Positions 54,479 to 64,000 of a stretch of DNA of 64,000 nt are shown in pieces. The first letter of the stretch is position 1, and the number at the start of each line of letters is the position of its first letter. The position numbers were made by a program, and so were the translations under genes. Source of the stretch: Undaria pinnatifida (taxonomy: Eukaryota > Sar > Phaeophyceae > Laminariales > Alariaceae); NCBI GenBank assembly GCA_012845835.1, contig JABAKD010000021.1, forward strand, positions 5,346,477 to 5,410,476. Direction: 5' to 3'. The notes under the pieces are model-generated. The model was not told where the DNA came from, did no database searches, and saw nothing but the letters and a program-made list of their open reading frames with translations.

Positions 54479-57013
54479 CTGAGGGTAAACGTCACACCAC
54501 CAAACAGGCAAAGGATTCACTGCGTTAACGTAGTACATTTATCTTTATTGAAGAAGCCAACTCAAATCATCAGTTCGCTCCGTTTCTTTTTTTGCTCTCT
54601 GAAAGATAACTCTTTTGCATTGAGTGCTGTCCGTCATTCGTTTAGCAACTGCCATGTGCTTTAGTAAGGCTAAGCGCTCTAGGTCCTAGAGCGGCGTTAA
54701 CTAATTCATGGTACGCTTTTTAATGATAATGGCTACGCGTGAAACATACCAATAGGCTCTCTCGTAAGCGTGTTTAGTACGCGTTGATGCAATTAAGGGT
54801 CATCGGAAGACATTGTTGTCGATGTAGGATGTTATATTTTATCGCTTGCGCATGAATCTTCGATTATGTGTTTGTTGTCTGGTACGTGTCAAAGTACGAT
54901 TATGTGGAGGCGTTCGTTGGTTACATTAGTTTTCTAATTGTATTTGGGCCGCAGCATGGGATGATGTTATTTAGTCGACTTAGAACCTGTGTACCTGGTG
55001 CACCCAAAATCACATCAACTATCCCCACCCACCGTGGACATCGCCGAACCTTGCACACATGTCGGAGAACACATGCGGAGGCATTCTGGCAGAAAAGGGT
55101 TGTCTATATAATCACACTACCGCGCCACGTTTGAGACTTTTTCAAAGCGAACGATGTGTGCTATGATAAACGTATATCAATGGACAAAGGATGGACTAAC
55201 AATTATACAATCCAAATCATCTGCAACAATTTGCAAACATGCCACCCATTTTACTCAAACGGCCCTCTCAAAAAAAAAAACGGCTCCGCAAGAAACTAAA
55301 TCTGATATCTCCCAAGATAATTCGAGAGGTTCGGGAACATTTCTACAGAATTTAGCCTGATGGAGCACGTCCTATCTGGACGACATAGGTGCCCTGGGCC
55401 GGCATGCCGTTTTCTATCTAATAACGGTAGACGGGTACTGTTTTTGGTCTAATCGCTTCAGGCTTCATAGACCCATTACTCCTGTCTAAAACCACCAAAA
55501 GCGACGCCGCTCTTACAGGATATTGCTAGGCATACCTGAAACTATCGTTTGCTACAATTCTCCCATAGGGGCGTGCGAAGGGTGTGGACGATGTACGTGT
55601 CCGGGTTTTCCCTGAACCTGCCTCTGGGTATGCGGATACCGGTAGATCGGCACTACTCCGGGTGCGGATATATAGTGGTACAACACAGAGTATTTAATCA
55701 AAAACCGCTACTACTAACACACTCGGGAGTTGTCGAACTGAAGTGGGTGGAGAAAGCGCCCTCCACCAAAAATGAGACGCAGCTTGTGGGTCAGCAAAAT
55801 GTGTCGTGTTGAGTGTTTTGCATCGTCGTGATGATTGGGTAGTCACGACTGGGTACATGGTATACTGCGGCTTTTGACGCCACTGTCACTGGAGCCCTGT
55901 CCTGTCACCGCGAAAGGCATTGTGGCGATGCGTGGTTTCATCAACATTCACCGGGACAACTACAAGAGCAAACCCATACCCTACAAACATAGAACAAACT
56001 AACTGAAGCATGCCCAAGGTTGGTGCTACAATTCGAGTCCACGCCCTACTCGAATTGCGTATTGGTCTTTCGCGAGCTCACACTGCAGCGATACGATGTC
56101 GACAATGTCTGGTCGGACGGAAGTATACACGGTATCTGTTCTCATAGAATAAACATGTCCATGTCGGGTGATGCTATCTTTTTCACAAGCCAAATGGAAG
56201 GCAGCCCGCAGAACACTAGAGTATAGGTCTATGCTACCATAGACAAAGGCTACGGTGGCGGGAGGGCCCCCATTTGCGCCGTTGCGATAGGCCACTCCAC
56301 CCTGTCGGTCAGTCCATCACCCGTGCACGGACTTCCTCAAATGTTCTTGGCGAACCTGCTCATTACTCTCAGACTCACATTCCCAAAGCGGAACGTCGGA
56401 AGGGTGGTACAAGGTTGCCTGCGCCAGAGAGATACAATAAATCCTCGTGTCTTCAGTTGAACTGCTGTCGGCAGTGTCCGCTATGACCCAGTGAATCTGC
56501 GGTAAGCGGACATGCGGAACGCTATCAGATATATTTTTGGTTACGAAGAACAGGAACGAGGTACCTGATTTTGCTCCAATTCAATGTGAAGGCGGCACGT
56601 TAGGCAGAAAGGGTTCTTACTAAAGGAGTGCGTCAGATCAACAACTGCCAAATGTATTGGCATTTTCACTTCTATGTAAAGTAGCATTCGTGATAGGCCA
56701 AGTGAATGTGCCGTATCAGAGGAGCTTACAATTGTACCTCACCTAAGTTTGAGATTACGTCGAGTGCTCAGGAAACGGACATCAATCGCCTTAAATGGAC
56801 CGCTGCGCATCTCATGCCGTGAAATGACATCGAGAAGTCAGTCAAAAATTCATTACCAGACGACATTGAAAAGTGCGCATATTTCTGCTGCCAGCGGTAC
56901 TGCGTACTTTGAAGGAAAACGTCCATCTCGATGGTCATACGGAACCCACATGGTTCGGGACAGACCCCCCAATGATAAAAAGCTCCAAAATCTCCACATG
57001 CGCGATAACTTAC
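54479..57013 (-). other. 2.5-kb interval of the modular gene; expected B exon not found
   Basis: The exon ending at 57014 leaves in phase 0, and the exon starting at 54478 enters in phase 1. A B-type exon (phase 0 to 1) is therefore needed between them. I found no intact one. A candidate relic is at about 56190-56235 (minus strand), reading YTLVFCGLPSIWL before GTGAAA, with a stop just upstream and a one-base phase error. If no B exon exists, the 54 kb and 57 kb exons belong to different genes or the gene is broken here. Confidence 0.4.
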
Positions 57014-57342
57014 CGAAGAAGGATCATCTTCAGTGAGTTCCAAGGCCAATACCACAACTTGTCCCTGGTCGACCGTTCCTGAGATGGTGTAGACGGGTCT
57101 GTCGTTGCTCACTACTGCAGTGTCTACGAAACATCCCTCTGCTTCAGGAAAAAACTCAGACTCAATCGAAAAAGAGTCTCCTTCGCCACACGTAGGTGCG
57201 GCACTTGGAAAGGGGGCCAGTGTCGTAGGTAATGGGTCGGATGCGACGTATATGGGTGATGGAGATGGGATTTCGCAACCGCAAGTGATGTCCAGCTCGT
57301 CGTCTGCCAATGTGAAAACCGAACCACCACCGTCGAGATCAC
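57014..57342 (-). CDS. modular surface-type gene, C1/A1 fused exon
   Basis: 329 bases (2 + 109 codons) between an AG/GTGAT acceptor at 57342 and a perfect GTAAGT donor at 57014. It encodes the C loop DLDGGGSVFTLADDELDITC then GCEIPSPSPI, a short Pro/Ser linker, and the A domain TCGEGDSFSIESE, AEGCFVDTAVVSN, VYTISGTVDQG. The loop resembles calcium-binding dockerin or EF-hand loops with the Asp/Gly spacing kept, but I cannot show metal binding. Upstream in-frame codons would allow an ATG at 57382, so a separate gene start is possible. Confidence 0.6.
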
Positions 57343-58302
57343 CTATGTTGTACGGCACACGATAACGCGAGGGCAAGAGCAAACACGCTCGCTAAAGCAA
57401 CTGTTTTGGTACGGTGACAAAGTCGGAATAACAATATGTCCTTAGCTGTTAGTAAAACGGCGGAAGTGTACGTGTTACGCAGCTTGATTTTCACTTATAA
57501 TTATCAATATTGCAACGATAATATGTAGCTCCTCAATCGAGGACGTCCGTAAGCTTCTGCACTCGTGACGCGTTACAAGATCGTGAGAAACAGGTGTTAC
57601 AAACACTGTACAGTGCACTACAGTGTGACATCAGACTGTTTCAATACCGAATTGCGTTGAACCACGGGTGGCGCTGACACATGCGACGGCAGGGGTGCAT
57701 CAAAACACTTTTGAAGGTCCTCACGTAGGACCTGATCTCGGTAGAGAAAAACCGTGCGCGTAACCGTGTGATAAACACATTGGCCGAGGCACTATCGCAA
57801 CGTAAGCAATGTCCCATCGGAAAATTGAGGGTACGAAATGCTTTCTTCTCGAGGTATACAGCGAATGATTAGAGAAACAATAATGATGCTCCAGCGACCT
57901 TCGGTACTTCATCGGTTGAGGAGCACCGTCGGTCATCAGACGTTTAGCCGGCAAGTGCTACCCCCATTGCAATACGTGTTTACCCCAGTGCCGAAGCGAG
58001 GCAGGGGGCTAAAATAACCGTGTTAATTTCTTGTCGTTCAATTTAAGGTTTCTAAATGCGCGTCGTTTGCCTCAAAAGGTCGTCTCATAACCAAAGCCAA
58101 TGGCTTCAGAAGGACGTCGTGCTGGACCACGACTTACAATCTCGCTATTCTGCCAAAATCGACCTACTCAAGACTAACTCCATTGTTGCCGATGCCTTTA
58201 CCCCGTCATCATACGACCTGTGCGAGAGATTTCTGCCAGACAGATTCATTTCCAATCAGACCCGAAGATTTCCGAAGGATGCCCAGAGGCGTAAATACTT
58301 AC
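57343..58302 (-). other. proposed 960-bp intron
   Basis: Separates the B1 exon (phase 1 donor, GTAAGTA) from the C1/A1 exon (phase 1 acceptor). No other coding signal is seen inside. Confidence 0.45.
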
Positions 58303-58414
58303 AATACCAAGTTGCCTCTGAAGGGTGCACGTCGTCCGCGCTGTCGACCGATACACACACTGTTGTTAACATATCGTCCGTTGAACCTATGGTGACGACG
58401 TACCATCGTGTAGC
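58303..58414 (-). CDS. modular surface-type gene, B-type exon 1
   Basis: 112 bases, phase 0 in and phase 1 out, between a good acceptor (cttgcctgctgcag, from 58414) and a GTAAGTA donor (end 58303). It encodes ATRWYVVTIGSTDDMLTT then VCVSVDSADDVHPSEATWY, which aligns with the 51385-51502 exon at a Thr-Thr, a Cys and the V-[HN]-P-x-x-A-[ST]-W end. The final T plus the GT of the next exon gives a Cys codon. Role unknown; probably extracellular together with the A and C modules. Confidence 0.6.
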
Positions 58415-58678
58415 CTGCAGCAGGCAAGAGATTTGTGTACAGGCAGCAATGGGTTCGCTAGACGGGTGCAAACACGGCCGAAATAGGCATATAGCCGGTT
58501 GCTTGGTGTCAAACGCAATTAGTCGGATCGAATGGAAATGCATTACAAGCGGTCGGTACTAGGAGAGAGGAAAGTGCGAGCGGTGGACGGCGGGGAAGTG
58601 ACCAACGATCATAATGATCGTGTATGGCGTTTTGAGAATAACCCGGAAACACGACTGAAATTCTGCACATAAGCTTAC

Positions 58679-59053
58679 ATCTGTCGAGGAGGACCTTTCT
58701 CCACGGAAAATGAATGCCGTGTCCAACGTGTATGACACCTCCCCACCGATATCGACCGGAGTCATACAGCCTTCCAAAAGGGAGAACACCGTGGACGTCA
58801 CATAAATCGGCGAAGTGCTGTCAGCGCAATTCGATTCCTGCAGGTCCCGTTTCTGCGAAGTCGAAGGCTGAAACAGGCTGGATAACGACGCAATCTTGTC
58901 TCCTGCCACGTAGTGATCGGTTTCGTCACGCACGGGCCGTTCCACAGCGATGGCGCCGGCAGGGTCGGAGGGTAACTCTCCGATGGTCAACGCCCACGCT
59001 TGAAATTTCTCCGACTTCTCGCGGACGACCTCAATAGCACGATTAGCGGACAC
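58679..59053 (-). CDS. modular surface-type gene, A0 exon (most upstream recognised)
   Basis: 375 bases, exactly 125 codons in phase 0, between a pyrimidine-rich acceptor (gatgtttctcttcag, from 59053) and a GTAAGC donor (end 58679). The first 80 residues have no recognised domain (helical start ANRAIEVVREKSEKFQAW). The end is a diverged A domain, NCADSTSP...SLLEGCMTPVDIGGEVSYTL, followed by the same donor position as the other A exons. No start codon or signal peptide was identified upstream; the N-terminus of the gene is missing from the model. Confidence 0.55.
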
Positions 59054-59900
59054 CTGAAGAGAAACATCCGTCAAAATGAGGCAGCAACAGCGCGAAGAGC
59101 TCTGTCACCTTAGTGGCTTTGGCGCCTTGGAGCAGCATACCCTTTATAGCGTCACGAGTTCCCCGTCTATGCGCAATACACACTTTTAACTTCGAGAACG
59201 TGTGAACCACACGGCATTTGAAGGCGGCACGTGCCACCCCGCTTATGTCATACCCGGCTACAAATCAAATATTTGACCTGCACACTCGGGAAATTTTCCG
59301 TGAGTGCAGGAGACGGTAGGCATTTCATCAGGTCCCCTAACTTTACACAATTTCGAATACATGACTCGCGAACAAACGTACCTCCACACATACGCATACA
59401 CTGCGATGAATGCGTGCCGGACACGGACACATTAGCACATTACACACATAAGTGATCCGACCAGATTGGTGTGTGGCAGAGGTTGGTACGCTCCTTCACA
59501 CGAGGAATTCAATATCTCACCCGAAATATGACCTCGTAGATCGTTTCTACGCGCAACCCGATCAGCAGTTATTATGTTCTATGCGCTAGTCCTTAAACAA
59601 TATACTCGTACTTCGAAGTATAGATGATATGTCGAAAATACACTGTTCCATACTTGAGGACCATCACCGGTCAGAATCGTTTTTCTCATGGAGTTCCACC
59701 CTCACCGTGGGATGACTCACATGCGTTTATAAGCGGCTGAATCAGACTTTCATCGGTTTGTAGAAAACAGTTGGAAACCCAAGTTTTCTTTCAACTGTCA
59801 CCGGCATCGAGGTACATTGCCGGCGGTGGAATACCGAAACTGCTGACCGGTAGGTACTTGGTCGATCGGCAGGTAATCCCAATCCTTGCACTACATCCAC
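59054..59900. other. upstream region of the modular gene; possible Cys-rich exon
   Basis: The minus-strand frame at 59430-59248 is Cys-rich (QCMRMCGGTFVRESCIRNC) and could be an upstream exon, but I see no clear splice sites. A frame at 59237-59120 ends ATK before a GTGACA, which would make a 68-base intron, too short compared with the others. Neither is supported enough to call. Confidence 0.25.
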
Positions 59901-59924
59901 GATTCGATAGAGGGGTTACATTTG

Positions 59925-60125
59925 GGGCATCTTTTTGCAGAGACTCGGAGTCACTCGCACGAGTAGCTATCTGAGTGTTGTACGGCTTCGCGCCATGGGC
60001 CGATGCTAGTTTTTATTATTTTGCGGTGAAAAATAATATTCGTTGAGGTCTGCGTTTGAGTGAGATGCCGAGTCACGCCCACCGGCGGCCTTAACTACCG
60101 GCAGGTTGAAAAAACGAGACTACCC
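59925..60125. repeat. dispersed repeat shared with 31.9-32.1 kb
   Basis: Contains two nested gag-tcac type motifs (ctcggagtcactcgcacgag, tgagatgccgagtcac) and an accggcagg end, in the same order as 31890-32110. A C-rich run follows at 60126-60155. Confidence 0.5.
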
Positions 60126-60884
60126 CTCCCCCCCCCCCCCACCCCCCCACCCCCCGTACTACTAAATCATATATTTGGTTAGTGTCAATACAGGAAAATT
60201 GTCCCCGGAACAACGTCTAGTCCTTCTTTCGCAGCCAGGGTTATCTAATGAGCAGCCGACGGAATTCGACATCCCGCCACCATTCCGCGGAAATGTACGG
60301 GAGATAACAATACACAAAGAATAATGCCCTGGTTAGCGACGCTGATTGGTCAACTCAGCCTCGTACCGGTTTTTGACACCAAACATCATATAGCGGCTTT
60401 TCAGCTCGGCTGCAATCTGTTTTCTGACGTCGCCCATACCGCTTGCTGTCAGAACATACACCATGCGCATTAGCTATTACCGAGGCGCTTCACGCGCCGC
60501 AGAATTTGAACTTCCGACCGAATGTCAACCATGGGCGCCACATCATGTAGCATCCATGCAACTGTGCGCTTTTATATTTCGGATCCCATTAGAGCTATCG
60601 TTGCAAGATCCCGTCGGCACACGGCACGAACCGCTGCTCAACCATACATAGCTGGCACAGCCCACGTACAAGCGCATGTATGCACGGCGGGGGAAAGGGT
60701 GGGGAAAGGGGCACAGGGGGAGTGACAGCCCGGCTAAACCGCCGGCGACTCTCTCGGTGAACACACACACCCGATGACGACAACTATGAAGGTGGGTACA
60801 ATCGTACCCAGCGTGCGGAAATATTGCGTGTACAAGGCCGGCGAGAGGATCTTCAGCCTTAAGCCGCACAAACCGCGAGGCCGG
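60126..60884. other. no recognisable gene
   Basis: Frames up to 108 codons overlap on both strands, with no motif. Confidence 0.35.
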
Positions 60885-61640
60885 GGGGGTGAGTGAGCGG
60901 CGGGGTCACGAAAGAAACGAGACCAGGGTGTTTGGGTTCGCGACGGGGTCTACCACGAAATAAGTCCAGGGGGATGAGCGCGCAGCAGAGTCGAACACAA
61001 AACGAGGCCGGGGGGGCTGAGTGTGCGCCAGGGCCACTCACGAAACGGGGTCGGGGGTGTGAGTGCGCGGCGCAGCCACATTTCAAACAACGCTCAGGGC
61101 GTGAGTGCGCGGCGAGGTCGAGGACGAGACGAGGCCGGCGGAGATAGGTGCGCAGCGGGGCCCTAGACGAAACAGAAGGGGCAAGTGCGTGGAGGGGTCG
61201 CGCTCGGAACTGCAGTCCATGTCGGCCGGTGTCAACATGGATCGAGGGGGGGGAGCAAGGTCGGGTCGGTGCCAAGCACGGAACAATGGGTGGTGTGTCA
61301 AAGAAACCGCCCACGGAACGGGAAAATGCCGCGGGTGCGCGTGTATGAACCGTGTTCGAACCGAGAGTGCCCACGGACGGCGTAGCCGCGTGGGGAGCGC
61401 TCACGGAGCGCCTTGTGAGGTGCGTCGCGCACCTGACGACGGGGGCGTGAACGAGCGCGCTGGGGGCTGGCGCGAAACAGCAAGGAAGTGCACAACGGGA
61501 CCCCGTTCAAAGCAGGCGATAAAGTGCACGGCGGGACCGGGGGCAGACCGGACGGACTGAGTGAGTAGCGGGGGGCTCGCACGGCACGGGCGGAGAAACG
61601 CGTGGCTGGGCCGTATATGGAACGGGGGGCGTGAATGCAC
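60885..61640. repeat. GC-rich degenerate minisatellite, about 45-50-bp unit
   Basis: Words gtgagtgcgcggcg(a/c)gg, cacgaaacgaggccgggggg and their variants recur from 60885 to about 61200 at roughly 45-50-base spacing, and more loosely to 61640. This explains the long Pro/Arg/Ala/His frames on both strands. Confidence 0.7.
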
Positions 61641-63460
61641 GGCGAGGGCTCGCGCAGAGCTAGAGAGGGGGTGGGCTGAACGCCGTGCACGTTAGCGAGG
61701 AGGTAAGCGTGTGGTGGCACGGATCGGGGTGAGCGACCTGCGGCGGGACTGTGGCAGGAACGAGGAGCACGGATTAATGGGGCTAGTGCGCGTTGGGGCC
61801 GCGCACGAAAGGACGGAGGGTAAGTACGACGCCGGGCGGAACGAGGGAGGCGATGCGGACGGGCCGTTCTCGGAATGGGCGGTTCATTGAAACATGGGGG
61901 GCGTGCACGGGCAGGGCACATTAAATAGAGGGGGGCGGGGGGGGTGGTTCGGCAGCGTCTGCAGCGAAGCATGCTGCTTACGAATGCACAAGACAAATTG
62001 GGAGTTGGCGGCGTGTGGCGAAGAGGTGGTGAGGCTGACGCTGCAAGGGTGCGGGGGCTGACGAAGAAATTCAAGGGAAACGTGGATTGGTGAAGATGAT
62101 CTCGAAGGAGGGTCTGGTAACGGGGAGGTTGGCGACGCCGTTTCAAATTCGCGAGGTGGACCTACAACCGGATCTTGGTTTGGACGCTTCGTTCGAGACC
62201 GTTGGGCGGCTGTGCCTGGAGATGGTGGTGTACTGGAGGAAAGCGTGACGGACTAGCAGTAAGGAAGGCAGGGACAAGAACCGGTTGCTCATCAATTTTG
62301 GAGCGGATGGGCATGGTGACAAAATCGTGTGCGATCGGTATTTCACTGCCAAGGGATGGGGTGCAGAGATGTGTGGCAGGTCCAGGAGGTCGAGTGAGAG
62401 GAACGAAGACGTGCTAAGAGCATCCGGATCTGTTGCCAACAGAAGGCGGGGCGGAAAGGTCACCAGGTGTACGGCTCAAGGGGGGGGGGGGGGGATATCC
62501 GTTTCAAGAAAGGCGTGCAACTCGGGGGAGTGAAAGGGAGGGGAGTCGAGGGGGCGTGGAATCCCACTTCAAGACATGGAACACCGGGGGCAGAGCTACC
62601 CGAACAGGACGTGTAATACTGCGGACAAGACGGGTTGGGGTTAGTGATTCGGAACGAACGCCAAACTCCAGTGGGTGAAGCTCTTACAGTACTACCGAAA
62701 CAGTGTTTGGGAAGGGGAGGGGGGGGGCGCAACGAATGCCCTTCGTTAGCGGCCGGACGGGGGGTGTTGAAGGTGTGAGCAAGAGCGCAGGTAACGCACT
62801 GCCTGATAAAATAGCTGGAGCAGGTAAGAGGGAGAAAAGGAGATCAACAAGAAAGGGTACAGGGGCGGACCTGCTTCCGCTACACTCCCCGAGGCTGACA
62901 GGGCTGACGAAAAATGGAGCCTTTTTGAAGTGATCCAGAGAAGAAGGAAGCTATGGGCGTTGCGGGTGCTCGGGAGATACCAAAGGTCGAATATTGCAGG
63001 ATGTGCTGTGGGTTTTCAGAGTGTTGGAGGGGAGAACAGGGTACTGGAGTAGACAGCCAAGGCAGGAAAGGAGGTGGGGCGTGTTGCGGGGGAGGGTGGA
63101 GCGAGAGAGACAGACTGAGAACGCGCCTTCTGCATGTGAGTTTTGGCTGTCGAAGTTGTCTGTCAGAGTGGGGGGCAGGTCAGCCGCGTACAATAGCTGG
63201 GAAGGGAATTTAGCTGTTTTGTTTGCCTGCCACAGTGGAGGGCAGATCCGCCGCGTACAACGGTTGGATTCGGAGACGGGGGGAGGGGGCGGGGGGGGGG
63301 GGGGGGATTGGGCGATAATGGCCGTCACAGTTCTGCGTACTTCCCGCGTGGAAAGGAACGCCACGGACCACAAATAAAGCGCATTTTTGGTGAAGAGTAG
63401 ACCAAAATTAAAATAACGTGCGTTCATTGAAGACAACGACATCAGTACACCCATGTTCTT
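61641..63460. other. GC-rich, no recognisable gene
   Basis: Purine-rich plus strand with several G runs (62479-62493, 62717-62728, 63281-63305). A loose 80-base duplication lies at 63150-63265 (ccgcgtacaatagctggg, ccgcgtacaacggttgg). The long frames are Arg/Pro/Gly-rich and not credible. Confidence 0.4.
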
Positions 63461-63539
63461 CATCCTACGGTGTAAGCAGCTACAACTTCTGTGGTGGCAG
63501 CCGTGAGAAGGGTAAGACATGACCAATCACACTTGTCCA

Positions 63540-63800
63540 AGGCAAAACAAACAGTGGAAAATGTATATCGTACCGGGTACGAAAACAAAACGAGACAAGC
63601 CCAGATCACCCAAAGAAAAACAAAAGGATACGTAGGGATATACAAAATGCCAACAGGGGTTATGATTAACATCATGCAAGAAAATCAGAAGGCTGCAAGA
63701 AGAACGAACGGCATAAATAGGTGCTGGAGAGGGAAACAGCAGTTGGGCATTGAGGAACAGGTAGCTGTTGCATGGACGAAACTACACGCGAACAAGCGAA
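63540..63800. repeat. dispersed A-rich repeat, copy 2
   Basis: accgggtacgaaaacaaaac, aagaacgaacggcataaata and gaggaacaggtagctgttgc match 29155-29375 in the same orientation. The remaining bases to 64000 show nothing identifiable. Confidence 0.55.
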
Positions 63801-64000
63801 ATGCTATGCCGGCATACCAAAGGCGGTCCTCTTCGCGGTTGAACGAACTCGAATTTTCGGCAAAAATTGGAAAAAAAACGATATTTTCGGGTGTGTGAGA
63901 GGATGCAACGAACTAGCGAAAAATCAAAAAAAAAAAAAAAATGATATCTGACATGGACCAGGGACCAGACAGGAGTTTTGAAAAACATTATGCAAGAGTA

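Noticed and set aside
60859-62146. Large basic proteins (181-282 codons) on the minus strand
   Set aside because: They coincide with GC-rich minisatellite and purine-rich sequence, with open frames in several phases at once and no motif.

Overview
This is a gene-poor, repeat-rich stretch of a eukaryotic nuclear genome. The evidence is spliceosomal-type introns with GTAAGT-like donors and phase-consistent exons, a decayed Ty1/copia LTR retrotransposon, a decayed tyrosine-recombinase (DIRS-like) retrotransposon, a tRNA-headed SINE-like family and long homopolymer runs. A gap of exactly 500 N marks a draft assembly. The Ser/Thr/Pro-rich surface-type protein and the DIRS-like element would fit a stramenopile (brown alga or oomycete-like) or another alga, but I cannot name the organism.

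Layout. 1.8-5.7 kb: a two-exon minus-strand gene model for a CCHC zinc-knuckle, Gly/Arg-rich gag-like protein, with a 29-bp minisatellite in its intron. 6.0-6.1 kb: a degenerate tRNA-like sequence. 6.2-8.1 kb: the first copies of a palindromic (foldback) repeat family whose relatives recur at 9.5, 14.4-15.0, 22.1-23.5, 26.4-28.1, 30.8, 43.7-44.5 and 49.9-51.2 kb. 8.26-13.8 kb: a DIRS-like retrotransposon relic (RT, RNase H, tyrosine recombinase) bracketed by 0.2-kb direct repeats. 17.3-22.1 kb: a SINE copy, then a 4.5-kb copia element on the minus strand with both LTRs but no recognisable RT. 23.9-28.1 and 47.7-51.2 kb: two diverged copies of one long composite repeat; the second carries a SINE whose empty site is visible in the first. 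28-34 kb: mostly unrecognised sequence with a possible transposase fragment. 36.6-37.6 kb: three tandem copies of a 0.33-kb repeat, with a fourth inverted copy at 47 kb. 41.7-42.5 kb: a 770-bp MITE-like element with perfect terminal inverted repeats. 60.9-63.4 kb: GC-rich minisatellites.

The only substantial candidate host gene besides the CCHC gene lies on the minus strand at 51.4-59.05 kb. It is a modular, multi-exon gene built from repeated exon cassettes: A, a Cys-containing domain; B, a short aromatic and Cys exon; and C, a dockerin-like Gly-Asp-rich loop. Intron phases follow the order A(0)B(1)C. One C exon continues into a 630-residue Ser/Thr/Pro mucin-like stretch. A compatible last exon with a membrane-spanning tail is at 34.66-34.84 kb. 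If it belongs to the same gene, the intron between has been swollen by about 16 kb of repeats. This is the most interesting item in the window, but it is inferred from splice signals and reading frames only.
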